Shown: positions 33,638-42,959, counted from the stretch's first letter. The stretch is DNA of 64,000 bases from Kribbella pratensis (GCF_004365355.1 NZ_SODP01000002.1:1607838-1671837); one strand, 5' to 3'. Notes: generated by a model from the letters alone, not told the origin. A program made the numbers and translations.

Positions 33638-34846
33638 TCATCGGGGGCCCCGGAGCTTCCGTTCCAGCGGGTGCTCGACGAACTTGAAGAGCAGCCACGA
33701 GGCAATGATCGAGAGGACGAGGACACCGGCGTACCACGTCAGGTTGGACCAGCCGATCGGGCCGGCCACACCGTGGTGCTCCTTGATCGCGTACAGGATC
33801 GTGGCGTGCACCAGGTAGAAGGCGTAGGACCATTGGCCGAGCGCGACCATCGGCTTGCTGCGCAGCAGCGACCGGCCGCCGCGGGTGTCGCGGGACGCGA
33901 CCGCAAGGATCAGGAAGCCGTACAGGAACGTCAGGATCTCCTTCTGGCACAGACCCATGGTCACCGCGCCCGGGAAGTTCGCCGGGTGCGCACCGGAGTA
34001 CCAGAGGATGTACAGACCGCCGCCGGTGACCAGGAACGCGAACCACACCGGGATCCGCGGCTTCCAGCCGGACCGCAGCGAGATCGCCAGGCCGATGCCG
34101 AACAGGAACGCCACCGAATGCAGGATCGGTTGCGGCAGGATCGGTACGACGTCCTTGTAGTGGAACAGCGCCAGCCGGTACGCACCGCCCGCCACGAGCA
34201 CCGCGACGCAGAGGATCAGGCCGCCGGTCGTCTTGAGCCGCTGCGTGGCCCGCCAGACGAACGGGAAGTACGCGTAGAAGAACGCCTCCACCGACAAGGT
34301 CCACCCAGCCGGGTTTCCGCCGTACAGGATGGTCGGGTTGTTCGACCAGCCGTGCACCAGGAACAACGACAGCACCATCACGGTCACCGAGATCGGCTTG
34401 ATCCAGGACATCCCGGCCGGCGGGTCGGCCCGGTAGAAGACGAAGAACGCCGCGACCAGCGTGAGGAAGTACAGCGGGAAGATCCGGGCGAACCGGCGCC
34501 GGTAGAACGTCCGGATCTTCGTGCCCTTCTGGGCAGACCAGGTGAGCACGAAACCGGACAGGACGAAGAAGAACGTGACGCCGGAGGTGCCGTACTTCAG
34601 GAAGTCGAAGATCGGCAGCGGCGCCAGGTTGGTCATGTGATGGCAGAACACGAAGAAGGCCGCCCACCAGCGAAGGCCGGTGAGCGACTCGACTCGTGGC
34701 AGTCGTCCGCTGCGAGAAGCCGGCGGTGTGCCGGACTCGCCGGGGAAGACACTGACGGGCGCGCCGGGCGGCGGGGTCCCCACATCTGTCGACCCAGGCA
34801 GCTCCTGGGTCGACGGCGTCTGGTTCTCTTCGGCGGCCTTCGTCAT
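33638..34846 (-). CDS. membrane acyltransferase 3 (OafA-like)
   Basis: 402 residues. A cytoplasmic Pro/Thr-rich tail (~1-60) precedes about ten membrane helices. Family marks are ESLTGLRWWAAFFVFCHHMT at the start, GTSGVTFFFVLSGFVLTW, RRRFARIFPLYFLTL and VEAFFYAYFPFVW. These enzymes transfer acetyl or other acyl groups to sugars across the membrane, so it probably decorates the glycan. ATG at 34846 has GGAG 7 nt before it, overlapping the epimerase stop. A conserved Arg (RRRFARI) and the first helix His pair match the presumed active site. Confidence 0.87.
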   Translation of the reverse strand: MTKAAEENQTPSTQELPGSTDVGTPPPGAPVSVFPGESGTPPASRSGRLPRVESLTGLRWWAAFFVFCHHMTNLAPLPIFDFLKYGTSGVTFFFVLSGFVLTWSAQKGTKIRTFYRRRFARIFPLYFLTLVAAFFVFYRADPPAGMSWIKPISVTVMVLSLFLVHGWSNNPTILYGGNPAGWTLSVEAFFYAYFPFVWRATQRLKTTGGLILCVAVLVAGGAYRLALFHYKDVVPILPQPILHSVAFLFGIGLAISLRSGWKPRIPVWFAFLVTGGGLYILWYSGAHPANFPGAVTMGLCQKEILTFLYGFLILAVASRDTRGGRSLLRSKPMVALGQWSYAFYLVHATILYAIKEHHGVAGPIGWSNLTWYAGVLVLSIIASWLLFKFVEHPLERKLRGPR

Positions 34847-34850
34847 GTAG

Positions 34851-35915
34851 TTACTCCGCGAGAGTGGCGACGACACGCTCAGCAGCGTGGCCGTCGCCGT
34901 AGGGCATCGGGCGTTCCCCCGTGGGAGCCGGCCGTGCGGCCAACTCGGGCAGCTTACTCACGTCGGATGTCAAAACGTTCCACCCGTCCTCGAGCGTCTC
35001 CACCCACTCGGTCTCGGTGCGCAGCGTGGTGCACACGCGGCCGAGCAGGAAGGCCTCTTTCTGGAGACCGCCGGAGTCCGTCACCACACCGGCCGAGCCG
35101 AGGACGGCCGCGACCATCTCCGGGTAGGCCAGCGGCTCGCGGACGTGCAGGGAACCGTCCGGGCGCTCCAGCTTGATGCCGTGCTCCGCACACTTCGCGA
35201 CCAGGCGAGGGTGGGCCAGCAGCAGCACCGGGGAACCGGCCGCCGCCAGACCGTCGACGATCGCGGCCAGTCGCGCCGGGTCGTCGGTGTTCTCGGCCCG
35301 GTGGATGGTCGAGACGACGTACTCACCCTGCTTGAACGGGAGGTCCAGCGGCTTGTCCCCGACCGCGTCGCGGACCCGGAAGCAGACGTCGGTCATGACG
35401 TCGCCGACCAGCCGGGACTTGTCCGTCAGGCCCTCGTTCGCCAGGTGGTCCATCGCCACCTGGGTCGGGGCGAGCAGCAGGTCGGCCGCGTGGTCGGTCA
35501 GCACCCGGTTGTGTTCCTCCGGCATCAGCCGGTTGAACGAGCGCAGGCCGGCCTCGAGGTGCGCGACCGGCAGGTGCATCTTCACCGCGGACAGGGCACC
35601 GGCGAGCGTCGAGTTCGTGTCGCCGTACACCAGCACCCAGTCGGGCTTGTGCTCGTCCAGTACGGCGTCCATCGCGGCCAGCATCGCGCCGGTCTGGACG
35701 CCGTGGCTGCCGGACCCGACGCCCAGGTGGACGTCCGGGTCCGGGATCCGCAGGTCGGCGAAGAACACGTCGGACATGTTCTTGTCGTAGTGCTGCCCGG
35801 TGTGCACGATCACGTGCTGGTGCCCATGCTGCTCTTGCGCCGCGGCGAATGCCTCCGCAACCGGCGCCAGCTTCACGAACTGTGGGCGAGCCCCGACAAC
35901 ACTCAGAACCTTCAT
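34851..35915 (-). CDS. wbpI: UDP-GlcNAc-type 2-epimerase (WbpI/WecB type)
   Basis: 354 residues. MKVLSVVGARPQFVKLAPV, VIVHTGQHYDKNMSDVFF, VLVYGDTNSTLAG, VAHLEAGLRSFN and TDSGGLQKEAFLLGR are hallmarks of non-hydrolysing UDP-GlcNAc 2-epimerases. In the presence of WbpA, WbpB, WbpD and WbpE types, the substrate is more likely UDP-GlcNAc3NAcA, giving UDP-ManNAc3NAcA; plain UDP-GlcNAc cannot be excluded by sequence. It lies one base from the dehydrogenase-like WbpB-type gene. Confidence 0.87.
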   Translation of the reverse strand: MKVLSVVGARPQFVKLAPVAEAFAAAQEQHGHQHVIVHTGQHYDKNMSDVFFADLRIPDPDVHLGVGSGSHGVQTGAMLAAMDAVLDEHKPDWVLVYGDTNSTLAGALSAVKMHLPVAHLEAGLRSFNRLMPEEHNRVLTDHAADLLLAPTQVAMDHLANEGLTDKSRLVGDVMTDVCFRVRDAVGDKPLDLPFKQGEYVVSTIHRAENTDDPARLAAIVDGLAAAGSPVLLLAHPRLVAKCAEHGIKLERPDGSLHVREPLAYPEMVAAVLGSAGVVTDSGGLQKEAFLLGRVCTTLRTETEWVETLEDGWNVLTSDVSKLPELAARPAPTGERPMPYGDGHAAERVVATLAE

Positions 35916-35916
35916 G

Positions 35917-36924
35917 CTAGGCAGACTCCCCAGCGACCTTGATGGTTCGATCCTCGGCGGCGGACTGGATCACGGCCTCGGCCACCGCGACGGTGGTCAG
36001 ACCCTGCTGCAGCGTGACGATGTCGGCTTCCTTGCCCAGGACCGCGTCGCGGAAGGCCTCGTGCTCGGTCTTCAGCGGCTCGGGCTTGCTGATCGCGTAC
36101 CGGATCATGTCGCCCTCGCTGACGCCGCGGAAGTGCGCGACGTCGTCCCACGCGGTCTGCACCGTGCCGTTCGCGTGGAACGACAGGTCGGCCGTCAGGG
36201 TGTCGGCGATGAACGCGCCCTTCTCACCGGTGACGACGGTGAGCCGCTCCTTCATCGGGGACAGCCAGTTGACCAGGTGGCTGGTGACGGTGCCGTCGGC
36301 CAGCTTGCCGGTCACGGCGATCAGGTCCTCGTACTGCCTGCCCGACTTGTGGGCGCTCTGCGCGGACACCGTGACGAACGGCGACTGCGTCACCCACGCG
36401 GTCAGGTCGATGTCGTGGGTGGCCAGGTCGAGCACCACGCCGACGTCGGCGATCCGGGCCGGGAACGGGCCCTGCCGACGCGTGGTGATCTGGTAGGTCT
36501 CACCCAGCTCGCCGGCCTCCAGCCGCACCCGCAGCGCCTGCAGCGCCGGGTTGTACCGCTCGATGTGACCGACCGCGCCGACCAGCCCGGCCGCCTCGAA
36601 CGCCTTCGCGATCTCGGTCGCCTCGGACGAGGAGCCGGCCAGCGGCTTCTCGATCATCGCGTGCACGCCGGCCTCGGCCAGCGCCTTCGCGATCTCGGCG
36701 TGGTACTGCGTCGGCACCGCGACCATGCAGTAGTCGAGCTTCTCGGCGATCAGCTGCTCGATGTTCTCGTGCACCGGACGACCGCCGGCCACGTTGAACT
36801 TGTCACCGCCCGGATCGGCGACCGCGACCAGGTCGACGCCCTCGAGGGAGGCCAGCACGCGAGCGTGGTGCCGTCCCATCATGCCCAGGCCGATCAGGCC
36901 CGCACGCAGGTTCGCCATGATCAC
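35917..36924 (-). CDS. wbpB: Gfo/Idh/MocA oxidoreductase (WbpB/WlbA type)
   Basis: 335 residues. RAGLIGLGMMGRHHARVLAS is the Rossmann motif, AMIEKPLAGSSSEA holds the family Lys (EKP) and VGHIERYNPALQAL is a stretch typical of the WbpB/WlbA branch. These enzymes oxidise C3 of UDP-GlcNAcA to the 3-keto sugar. It overlaps the aminotransferase stop (GTGA) that supplies the next step. GTG at 36924 or ATG at 36918 may start it. Confidence 0.85.
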   Translation of the reverse strand: MIMANLRAGLIGLGMMGRHHARVLASLEGVDLVAVADPGGDKFNVAGGRPVHENIEQLIAEKLDYCMVAVPTQYHAEIAKALAEAGVHAMIEKPLAGSSSEATEIAKAFEAAGLVGAVGHIERYNPALQALRVRLEAGELGETYQITTRRQGPFPARIADVGVVLDLATHDIDLTAWVTQSPFVTVSAQSAHKSGRQYEDLIAVTGKLADGTVTSHLVNWLSPMKERLTVVTGEKGAFIADTLTADLSFHANGTVQTAWDDVAHFRGVSEGDMIRYAISKPEPLKTEHEAFRDAVLGKEADIVTLQQGLTTVAVAEAVIQSAAEDRTIKVAGESA

Positions 36925-38009
36925 GCACCCGCCTTCGCCACGGTGTTCACCGCGGCCACGATCCGGTTCAGGTCGTCCTCGGACAGCGAGGGGTGGACCG
37001 GCAGCGAGAGCACCTCGGCCGCGGCCTTCTCGGTCTCCGGCAGGTCCAGCTCGCGCTGGAACGACGGGAGCCGGTGGTTCGGGATCGGGTAGTAGACGCC
37101 GCAGCCGACGCCGTACTCCGTCCGCAGCGCGTTCGCGAAGCCGTCGCGGTCCTCGGTCACGCGGATCGTGTACTGGTGGTACACGTGGCTGGCCTCGGCG
37201 GCCACGGCCGGGATGCCGACACCGGCGAGGTTCGCGTCCAGGAAGGCCGCGTTCTCCTGCCGCTGCTTGGTCCAGCCGCCGACCTTGGTCAGCTGCACCC
37301 GGCCGATGGCGGCGTGCAGGTCGGTCATCCGGTTGTTCAGGCCGACGACCTCGTTCTCGTACTGCTTGAGCATGCCCTGGTTGCGGAACAGCCGCATCCG
37401 GCGCTCGATCTCGGCGTTCGCGACCGAGTTCATACCGCCCTCACCGGACGTCATGTTCTTGGTCGGGTACAGGCTGAACATCGCGAACTCGCCGAAGGTG
37501 CCGACCGGCGCGCCGTTCCAGGTGGCGCCGTGGGCCTGCGCGGCGTCCTCGTAGATCTGGATGCCGTGCTTGTCCGCGATCGCCTGCAGCGCGGTCATGT
37601 TGGCCGGGTGGCCGAACAGGTGCACCGGCATGACGGCCTTGGTCTTCTCGGTGATCGCTGCCTCGACCGCCTTCGGGTCCAGGCAGAAGTACGTCGGCTC
37701 GATGTCGGCGAACACCGGGGTGGCGCCGGTCAGCGCGACGCTGTTCGCGGTGGCGGCGAAGGTGAACGACGGGACGATGACCTCGTCACCCGGTCCGACG
37801 CCCGCGGCCAGCAGGCCGAGGTGGAGACCCGACGTGCCCGAGTTCGTCGCGACGCACGCACGGCCGGAGACCAGCGCTGCGCCGAACTCCTGCTCGAACG
37901 CCGCTACCTCGGGGCCCTGGGCCAGCATGCCGGACTGCATGACACGGTCGACGGCCTCGCGCTCCTCCTTCCCGATGATCGGCTTCGCGGCCGGAATCGG
38001 CTGCACCAT
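36921..38009 (-). CDS. wbpE: PLP sugar aminotransferase (WbpE/WlbC type)
   Basis: 362 residues of the DegT/DnrJ/EryC1 family. NSGTSGLHLGLLAAGVGPGD, VPVHLFGHPANMTAL and EDAAQAHGATWNG are landmarks, and the PLP-binding Lys is in SLYPTKNMTSGEGG. It should aminate the 3-keto group of UDP-3-keto-GlcNAcA. The start ATG at 38009 overlaps the acetyltransferase stop (TGATG) and has a GGAGGAGA ribosome site. In the five-gene set it follows WbpB and precedes WbpD in the pathway. Confidence 0.9.
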   Translation of the reverse strand: MVQPIPAAKPIIGKEEREAVDRVMQSGMLAQGPEVAAFEQEFGAALVSGRACVATNSGTSGLHLGLLAAGVGPGDEVIVPSFTFAATANSVALTGATPVFADIEPTYFCLDPKAVEAAITEKTKAVMPVHLFGHPANMTALQAIADKHGIQIYEDAAQAHGATWNGAPVGTFGEFAMFSLYPTKNMTSGEGGMNSVANAEIERRMRLFRNQGMLKQYENEVVGLNNRMTDLHAAIGRVQLTKVGGWTKQRQENAAFLDANLAGVGIPAVAAEASHVYHQYTIRVTEDRDGFANALRTEYGVGCGVYYPIPNHRLPSFQRELDLPETEKAAAEVLSLPVHPSLSEDDLNRIVAAVNTVAKAGA

Positions 38010-38620
38010 CAGTTCTCCTCCAGGTTTTCTTCGGCCGGCCGCAGCCGCCCGTCGGTTTCGATGTACATCTCGCCCGTGTTCGGGCACTTCCACTCGCCGT
38101 CCCCGACGTCGAGCAGCGGAACTCCGGCCTTGCCGACCCACTTGAGCCGACGAGCCGGAACCCCGGCGACCAGCGCGAAGTCTGGCACGTCCTTGGTCAC
38201 CACCGCACCGGCGGCGACGGTCGCCCAGCGGCCGATGGTGACCGGGGCCACGCAGACGCTGCGCGCACCGAGCGAGCAGCCTTCCTTCATCGTCACCCCG
38301 ACCGGTTCCCAGTCGTGCCCGCTCTTCGGCGAACCGTCCGGGTTCACCGCGCGCGGGAAGTAGTCGTTGGTGAGTACGACGGCCGGTCCGATGAACACAC
38401 CGTCCTCGAGCGAGGCGGGCTCGTACACCAGCGCGTAGTTCTGGATCTTGCAGTTGTCGCCCATCCGGACCCCGGTCCCGACGTAGGCGCCGCGGCCGAC
38501 GATGCAGTTCTTGCCGAGGACGGCGTTCTCGCGGATCTGCGCGAGGTGCCAGACCGACGAACCGTCGCCGATCTGGGCGCTGTCGTCGACGTCGGCGGAT
38601 GGCGCGATGCGGGACGTCAC
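38009..38620 (-). CDS. wbpD: left-handed beta-helix sugar N-acetyltransferase (WbpD/WlbB type)
   Basis: 203 residues with hexapeptide repeats (VLGKNCIVGRGAYVGTGVRM, CVAPVTIGRWATVAAGAVVT) forming a left-handed beta helix. The long loop with VVLTNDYFPRAVNPDG and the C-terminal CPNTGEMY motif are typical of WbpD/WlbB, which acetylate the 3-amino group of UDP-GlcNAc3NA with acetyl-CoA. GTG at 38620 overlaps the stop of the preceding transferase gene (GTGA). Confidence 0.88.
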   Translation of the reverse strand: MTSRIAPSADVDDSAQIGDGSSVWHLAQIRENAVLGKNCIVGRGAYVGTGVRMGDNCKIQNYALVYEPASLEDGVFIGPAVVLTNDYFPRAVNPDGSPKSGHDWEPVGVTMKEGCSLGARSVCVAPVTIGRWATVAAGAVVTKDVPDFALVAGVPARRLKWVGKAGVPLLDVGDGEWKCPNTGEMYIETDGRLRPAEENLEEN

Positions 38621-39810
38621 AGGGTCTCCTTCTGGGTCAGCCAGGGTTTCAGTACTTCGGCCGAGCGGCGTCCGTCATGCAGCTCCGTGACGAAGCCGGG
38701 ACCGGCAACCGCCCGCTCGGCAGCGGCGTCGCGATCGGCGATCAGACCGGTGACGACATCACCCAGGGTGTGGGGATCCGCCTCCACGATCGGCACCTCT
38801 CGCCCGGCCAGACTACGCACACGGTCACGCACACCGTCACCGACGTACGAAACGACGATCCGCCCGGCAGCCAGCGCTTCGGCAGCCGCCACGCCGTACA
38901 GACCGATCCGGAGTTGGTCGACAACGATGTCGGCGTCGCCGATCACGGCCGGCATGCCGCTGTGCGGGACGCCGGTGATGCGCCGGTACTCGATCTGTCC
39001 GCTGTCGTGCAGCGCGGTGAGGACGGAGTCGATCTCCGCGGTGCCCTTGAGCTTCGCGTTCGACGGAACGTGAGCGACGACGGGCTTGGCGTGGCCGAAC
39101 AGCGGCCGGGCCGCCTGCTGCCAGGGCGCCGGGTCGATCGCGACCGGCAGCCACTGCGCGTTCGGTACGTCGTCCAGCAGGTCGACCGTGGAGACGAAGA
39201 CCGGAAGCTTCAGCGACTCGACGAGCTCGGCGTGCCGGCGTGCCTGCGCCTCCAGCCGCTCGGTCAGCTCGTCACCCGGGGTGAACGGCGACCAGTGCTC
39301 GCGCTTGGCGTGCCGGCTGGGCAGGCGGATGTCCGAGCCGTGGAAGAGCAGTGAGACGTTGATGCCCTTCTCGAGCATCGCCTCGATGTCGGGGGTCGCG
39401 TCCGGGTAGCCGCGGGAGCCGAAGACCGGGCGCAGCGACTCGACCATCACGTGCGTGTAGTTCGACAGGATGTGCTGCTGCTGGGCGCGCTGCCAGCGCG
39501 GCTGGCCGAACCAGGCCAGCGGTACGCCGTAGTCGTTGGTGAATTCGAACTGGCCCTTGCGTTGCAGGGTGAACGAGACGGCGTCGACGTCCGGCAGGGT
39601 CTGAGCAGCCCGTGCCCAAGCGTGGCCCTGACCGGCGGAGTTGGTCGGTCCGACCCACATCCGCACCGGCGTCGTCGCTGCCGGCGGGAACGCCGGCAGC
39701 TGCGCGAACGAGTACCGCAAGCCCCGTAGGCGCCGCCGGACCGCTCCCGCGGTCCGGGCCAGCGGCGCCGGCAGGTGCTCGCGGATCGTCATCGTCGTCG
39801 TGTCACCCAT
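38617..39810 (-). CDS. glycosyltransferase-like protein, free-standing homologue of the fused second domain
   Basis: 397 residues. It shares its whole length with the C-terminal half of the two-domain transferase at 29690: WVGPTNSAGQGHAWARA, HVMVESLRPVFGSR, SLLFHGSDIRLP, DADIVVDQLRIGLYGVAAAE and GPGFVTELHDGRRSAEVLKP all have direct counterparts there. The donor half with IVVDQ...YGV and an Ala-rich helix looks GT-B-like, but no assigned family motif is certain. ATG at 39810 overlaps the preceding gene by 8 nt. Confidence 0.75.
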   Translation of the reverse strand: MGDTTTMTIREHLPAPLARTAGAVRRRLRGLRYSFAQLPAFPPAATTPVRMWVGPTNSAGQGHAWARAAQTLPDVDAVSFTLQRKGQFEFTNDYGVPLAWFGQPRWQRAQQQHILSNYTHVMVESLRPVFGSRGYPDATPDIEAMLEKGINVSLLFHGSDIRLPSRHAKREHWSPFTPGDELTERLEAQARRHAELVESLKLPVFVSTVDLLDDVPNAQWLPVAIDPAPWQQAARPLFGHAKPVVAHVPSNAKLKGTAEIDSVLTALHDSGQIEYRRITGVPHSGMPAVIGDADIVVDQLRIGLYGVAAAEALAAGRIVVSYVGDGVRDRVRSLAGREVPIVEADPHTLGDVVTGLIADRDAAAERAVAGPGFVTELHDGRRSAEVLKPWLTQKETL

Positions 39811-40546
39811 TACCTGCCGGTGCCTTCAACTGGTCGAACTCACGGCGGGCGGCCGGCAGACCGAGCACCACCGGGGTGCTCGACTTCCGCTGGCCGAGGT
39901 TCCAGCCGGCCCAGATCGCACCGGCATCCAGCGCCACCACCACGTCGGCCTTGTCGATGGTCGCCATCACGTCGCGGCGGCTGAGCACACGCTCCCAGTA
40001 GTTCTTCCCGAGATCGTTCGTCGCCCGCTGCCCACGCAGATACTTCACCGGCGCCGACGTCTTAATTGCCTTAGGCAACATCCGACCGGCAACCTTACGA
40101 GCCCTACGAGCACGCCACTCCACAGCCTTGACAACCCGCTTGGCCCCGGTCGGCTTCGGCTTCGAGACGGGCTTCGACTGCGGCGACGGCTGCGGTGCCG
40201 ACTGCGGCGCCGGCTCGGCTGCGGCGACCTCGGCGGCAGCCGGGGCGATCTTTGCCTCGTCGGCGACGACAGTCTCCGGATCGGCGACCGCTTCCGGCGC
40301 GATGACGGCGTCGGGAGCTTCCTCCGACACCTCCGCGGCCGGCTCCGGGTCGGGGGCCGGTTGGGCGGGCATGCGGCCGGGGCCGATGAGGGTGAAGGTG
40401 TTGACCTTGTCGGCGACCCACGCCGACGGGGCTACCCAGCCGACGACGTCGATGACGATGTTCGGGTCGCCGAGATCCTCGCGGACCTGGTCGAAGTACG
40501 TCGGCGGAAGCCGCCGCGTGGACAGCAGGACGACGGTGTTGTTCAC
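39803..40546 (-). CDS. unknown protein with Ala/Pro/Glu-rich linker, in glycan operon
   Basis: 247 residues. The N-terminus NNTVVLLSTRRLPPTYFDQV looks like the first strand-helix of a nucleotide-sugar enzyme. An ~80-residue low-complexity linker rich in Ala, Glu, Pro and Lys (QSAPQPSPQSKPVSKPKPTG) leads to a basic stretch (VEWRARRARKVAGRML) and a C-terminal ADVVVALDAGAIWAGWNLGQ segment. The two ends may be halves of one small domain, or of a degraded transferase. I do not recognise a family. It is tightly coupled on both sides (GTGA and 8-nt overlaps), so it belongs to the operon. Confidence 0.6.
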   Translation of the reverse strand: MNNTVVLLSTRRLPPTYFDQVREDLGDPNIVIDVVGWVAPSAWVADKVNTFTLIGPGRMPAQPAPDPEPAAEVSEEAPDAVIAPEAVADPETVVADEAKIAPAAAEVAAAEPAPQSAPQPSPQSKPVSKPKPTGAKRVVKAVEWRARRARKVAGRMLPKAIKTSAPVKYLRGQRATNDLGKNYWERVLSRRDVMATIDKADVVVALDAGAIWAGWNLGQRKSSTPVVLGLPAARREFDQLKAPAGNG

Positions 40547-41865
40547 GCCGCAACCCCCTTCACAGACGCAGCCAGCGACTCGATCCGCGGATCCAGCTGC
40601 AGGTCCCGCCGGTACGACGCACCGAACTCGCGCGCCTTCGCCCGGATCCCCTCGTCCGCGGTCCGCGCCGCGTGCGCCGCCTCGATCAGCGCCGCCGCGA
40701 TCGCCTCCGGCGTCACGTCCGACACTGGGAACCACAACGGATGACCCCGCAGTACGTCGGACGCCGCATTCTCCGGGTCGTGCACCGACACCACCGGCAA
40801 CCCGGTCGCGAGGTACTCGAACACCTTGCCGCTGGTCACGTACCGCCCCTTGCCCAGCATCAGCAACTGCACGTCGAACTCGTCGTACGCCTTGGCGATC
40901 TCGGCCTTGCCGACCGGACCCTCGTAGCTGACCCCGGCCTCGGACGCGCTGTTGATCGTCGCGAGCATGTCGGCCCGCGGCTGCGCGTAGTACCCGAGGT
41001 AGCCGTGGATCTTGGCCTTCGCGCCGGCCAGCTCCTCGGACTGCTCCTTGGCAAGCTTCCAGCCCTCGACGAACTCTGTCAGCGGCACCTTCGGCGACAC
41101 CGTGCCGACGTACCCGAAGACGAGCGGGCGGTCCGTGACCGCGCCGCGGTCGGCGGTGTCGGGCACCAGGTCGGGGTCGAAGCCGTTGGCGACCGTGTGC
41201 ATCTTCGACGCGTGCGCCGGGTAGAGCTTCTCGTGCCACTCCTTGATCGGGTCGTTGACGAACCAGACCTCGCGAGCGGACTCGACCAGCTTCTTCTCCC
41301 ACTTGGCCGCGCGGCTGTTCGGCTCGTGCAGCCGGTCGCCGGTGAACACGTCCAGCAGCCACGCGTCGCGGTAGTCCATCACGTACGGCACCTGGAACTT
41401 CTTGTGCAGGTGGTACGCCGCGGTGAACGCGACATGCGGGTTCGCGGTGGCGACGGTCAGGTCGACCTTGTGGGCCTTGTGGATCCGCTCCGCGGCCTTC
41501 TCGATCACCGAGCGCCACGGCCCGTACCCGGTCTCCGGGAACGGGATCTGGTCCTGCTTGGTGCGCCACTTGCTCCACAGCTTCGGGTTCTGCGCCCGGC
41601 GCTTGGACCACTTGCGTAGGTCGGCTTCGAGGATCGGCCACTCGAACGGCACCCGGACGACCTCGACGGAGGGGTCGACCCGCTCCTCGAGAGTCAGGTC
41701 CGCACCGGTGAACCGGAAGAACGTGTCGCGGTCGGCCGTCAGCACGGTCACCTTCCAGCCGAGCGCGGCGAACCGGTTGGCCGTGGCCAGTGCCCGGTAG
41801 ACACCGCCGCCCCGGCAGGGCGGGAAGCCCCAGGCGACGTACAACAGGTGAGGGCGGTCGGTCAT
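40543..41865 (-). CDS. glycosyltransferase, GT4-like
   Basis: 440 residues. PHLLYVAWGFPPCRGGGVYR, ALATANRFAALGWKVTVLTA, AHKVDLTVATANPHVAFTAA, VMDYRDAWLLDVF, GYVGTVSPKVPLTEFV and VFEYLATGLPVVSVHDPE follow the GT-B pattern of a retaining GT4 enzyme. The sugar donor is unknown. ATG at 41865 overlaps the preceding transferase stop (ATGA). Confidence 0.87.
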   Translation of the reverse strand: MTDRPHLLYVAWGFPPCRGGGVYRALATANRFAALGWKVTVLTADRDTFFRFTGADLTLEERVDPSVEVVRVPFEWPILEADLRKWSKRRAQNPKLWSKWRTKQDQIPFPETGYGPWRSVIEKAAERIHKAHKVDLTVATANPHVAFTAAYHLHKKFQVPYVMDYRDAWLLDVFTGDRLHEPNSRAAKWEKKLVESAREVWFVNDPIKEWHEKLYPAHASKMHTVANGFDPDLVPDTADRGAVTDRPLVFGYVGTVSPKVPLTEFVEGWKLAKEQSEELAGAKAKIHGYLGYYAQPRADMLATINSASEAGVSYEGPVGKAEIAKAYDEFDVQLLMLGKGRYVTSGKVFEYLATGLPVVSVHDPENAASDVLRGHPLWFPVSDVTPEAIAAALIEAAHAARTADEGIRAKAREFGASYRRDLQLDPRIESLAASVKGVAA

Positions 41866-42956
41866 GCACTTCCTCTTAAAAGATTGAGAATCGCGTCGGC
41901 CAGGTCGTCGTACGGCGTATTGGTCGGCAGGTGCTCCGCTGCCCACTGCAGCGCGTGGTCGTGCAACTTCTCCAGCTCACCGGGGTCCGCGGACCAGCGC
42001 CGCAGGGTCTCGGCAGCCTCCGCCACCGAGTCCACCAGGACTCCGCCACCGGACTCCTCGATCACCCTGGTCTGCCGGGGCAGCCGGGTGGAGAGCACGG
42101 GAAGACCGCTGGCGAGGTACTCGTAGATCTTGGACGGCATCGCTTCGATGAACGCCGGGGTCGGCTGCAGCATGGCAAGGCTCGCCCAGGCACCCTGCGC
42201 GATCCGCCAGGCGTCCGCGGGTGGCTGGCGCCCGTGCAGCCGGACGCGGCCGGCCAGCTCGGGCTCCTCGATCCGGGCTTCGAGCCTGTCCCGGTCCGAC
42301 GGTGCGACCGGCCCGACCAGGTCGAGGGACCACTCCGGCGCCGCAGCGACGGTCTCGACCATGTCGAAGAGTCCGCGGCTTTCCCGGAGGTCACCGACGT
42401 ACACAGCGCGCGGAGCGCCGGTCGCCGGGGCCGGAGCCAGGAAGCCGTGGTCAGGAAGGTTCTGAACCACCAGGCGGTGCTTGGCCTGGTGCGGCGCCAG
42501 ATGCGAGTCGGCGACCACGGTGAGATCGGCGCCCGCGGCCAGCTTCGAACCGGCGCGGACGATCAACCGGGCCGGTAGACCAGCCGGGCCCTTGGCCCAG
42601 GCACGGTCGGCCAGCAGCCGCTCGTAGTCCTCGTGGACGTCGACGACCAGCTTCCGCCGCCGCAGGCCGGTGACGAGACGGGCGATCGGGATCATGTCCG
42701 GATCGACCGTCATCACGACCTTCGCGTTGGTCCGCCACGGCAGCACGGCGGTCCGGGCCAGCCGGTGCACCATCGTGCCGCGGGGTCCGGCGTGCACGAC
42801 CGCACCCGCCGGCCCGCCGGCGGCCTCACCGAGGCCCCAGAGCTCGACCGTGAGGTCGCGGTTCTGCAGGGCCGCGGTGATCTTGTGCAGGCGCGCGTCG
42901 GCCACGTCGTGACCGGTCGTGATGATTCCCACGTCCGGCGCCGAGCTGCGTGACAT
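41862..42956 (-). CDS. glycosyltransferase, GT4-like
   Basis: 364 residues. VGIITTGHDVADARLHKITA, VVMTVDPDMIPIARLVTG, VVDVHEDYERLLADRAW, AVYVGDLRESRGLFDM and SKIYEYLASGLPVLSTRLPR mark a GT-B GT4 transferase. It is the first transferase of the operon after the exporter genes and may transfer an early sugar. ATG at 42956 lies 3 nt after the ATPase stop. Confidence 0.87.
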   Translation of the reverse strand: MSRSSAPDVGIITTGHDVADARLHKITAALQNRDLTVELWGLGEAAGGPAGAVVHAGPRGTMVHRLARTAVLPWRTNAKVVMTVDPDMIPIARLVTGLRRRKLVVDVHEDYERLLADRAWAKGPAGLPARLIVRAGSKLAAGADLTVVADSHLAPHQAKHRLVVQNLPDHGFLAPAPATGAPRAVYVGDLRESRGLFDMVETVAAAPEWSLDLVGPVAPSDRDRLEARIEEPELAGRVRLHGRQPPADAWRIAQGAWASLAMLQPTPAFIEAMPSKIYEYLASGLPVLSTRLPRQTRVIEESGGGVLVDSVAEAAETLRRWSADPGELEKLHDHALQWAAEHLPTNTPYDDLADAILNLLRGSA

Positions 42957-42959
42957 CGG

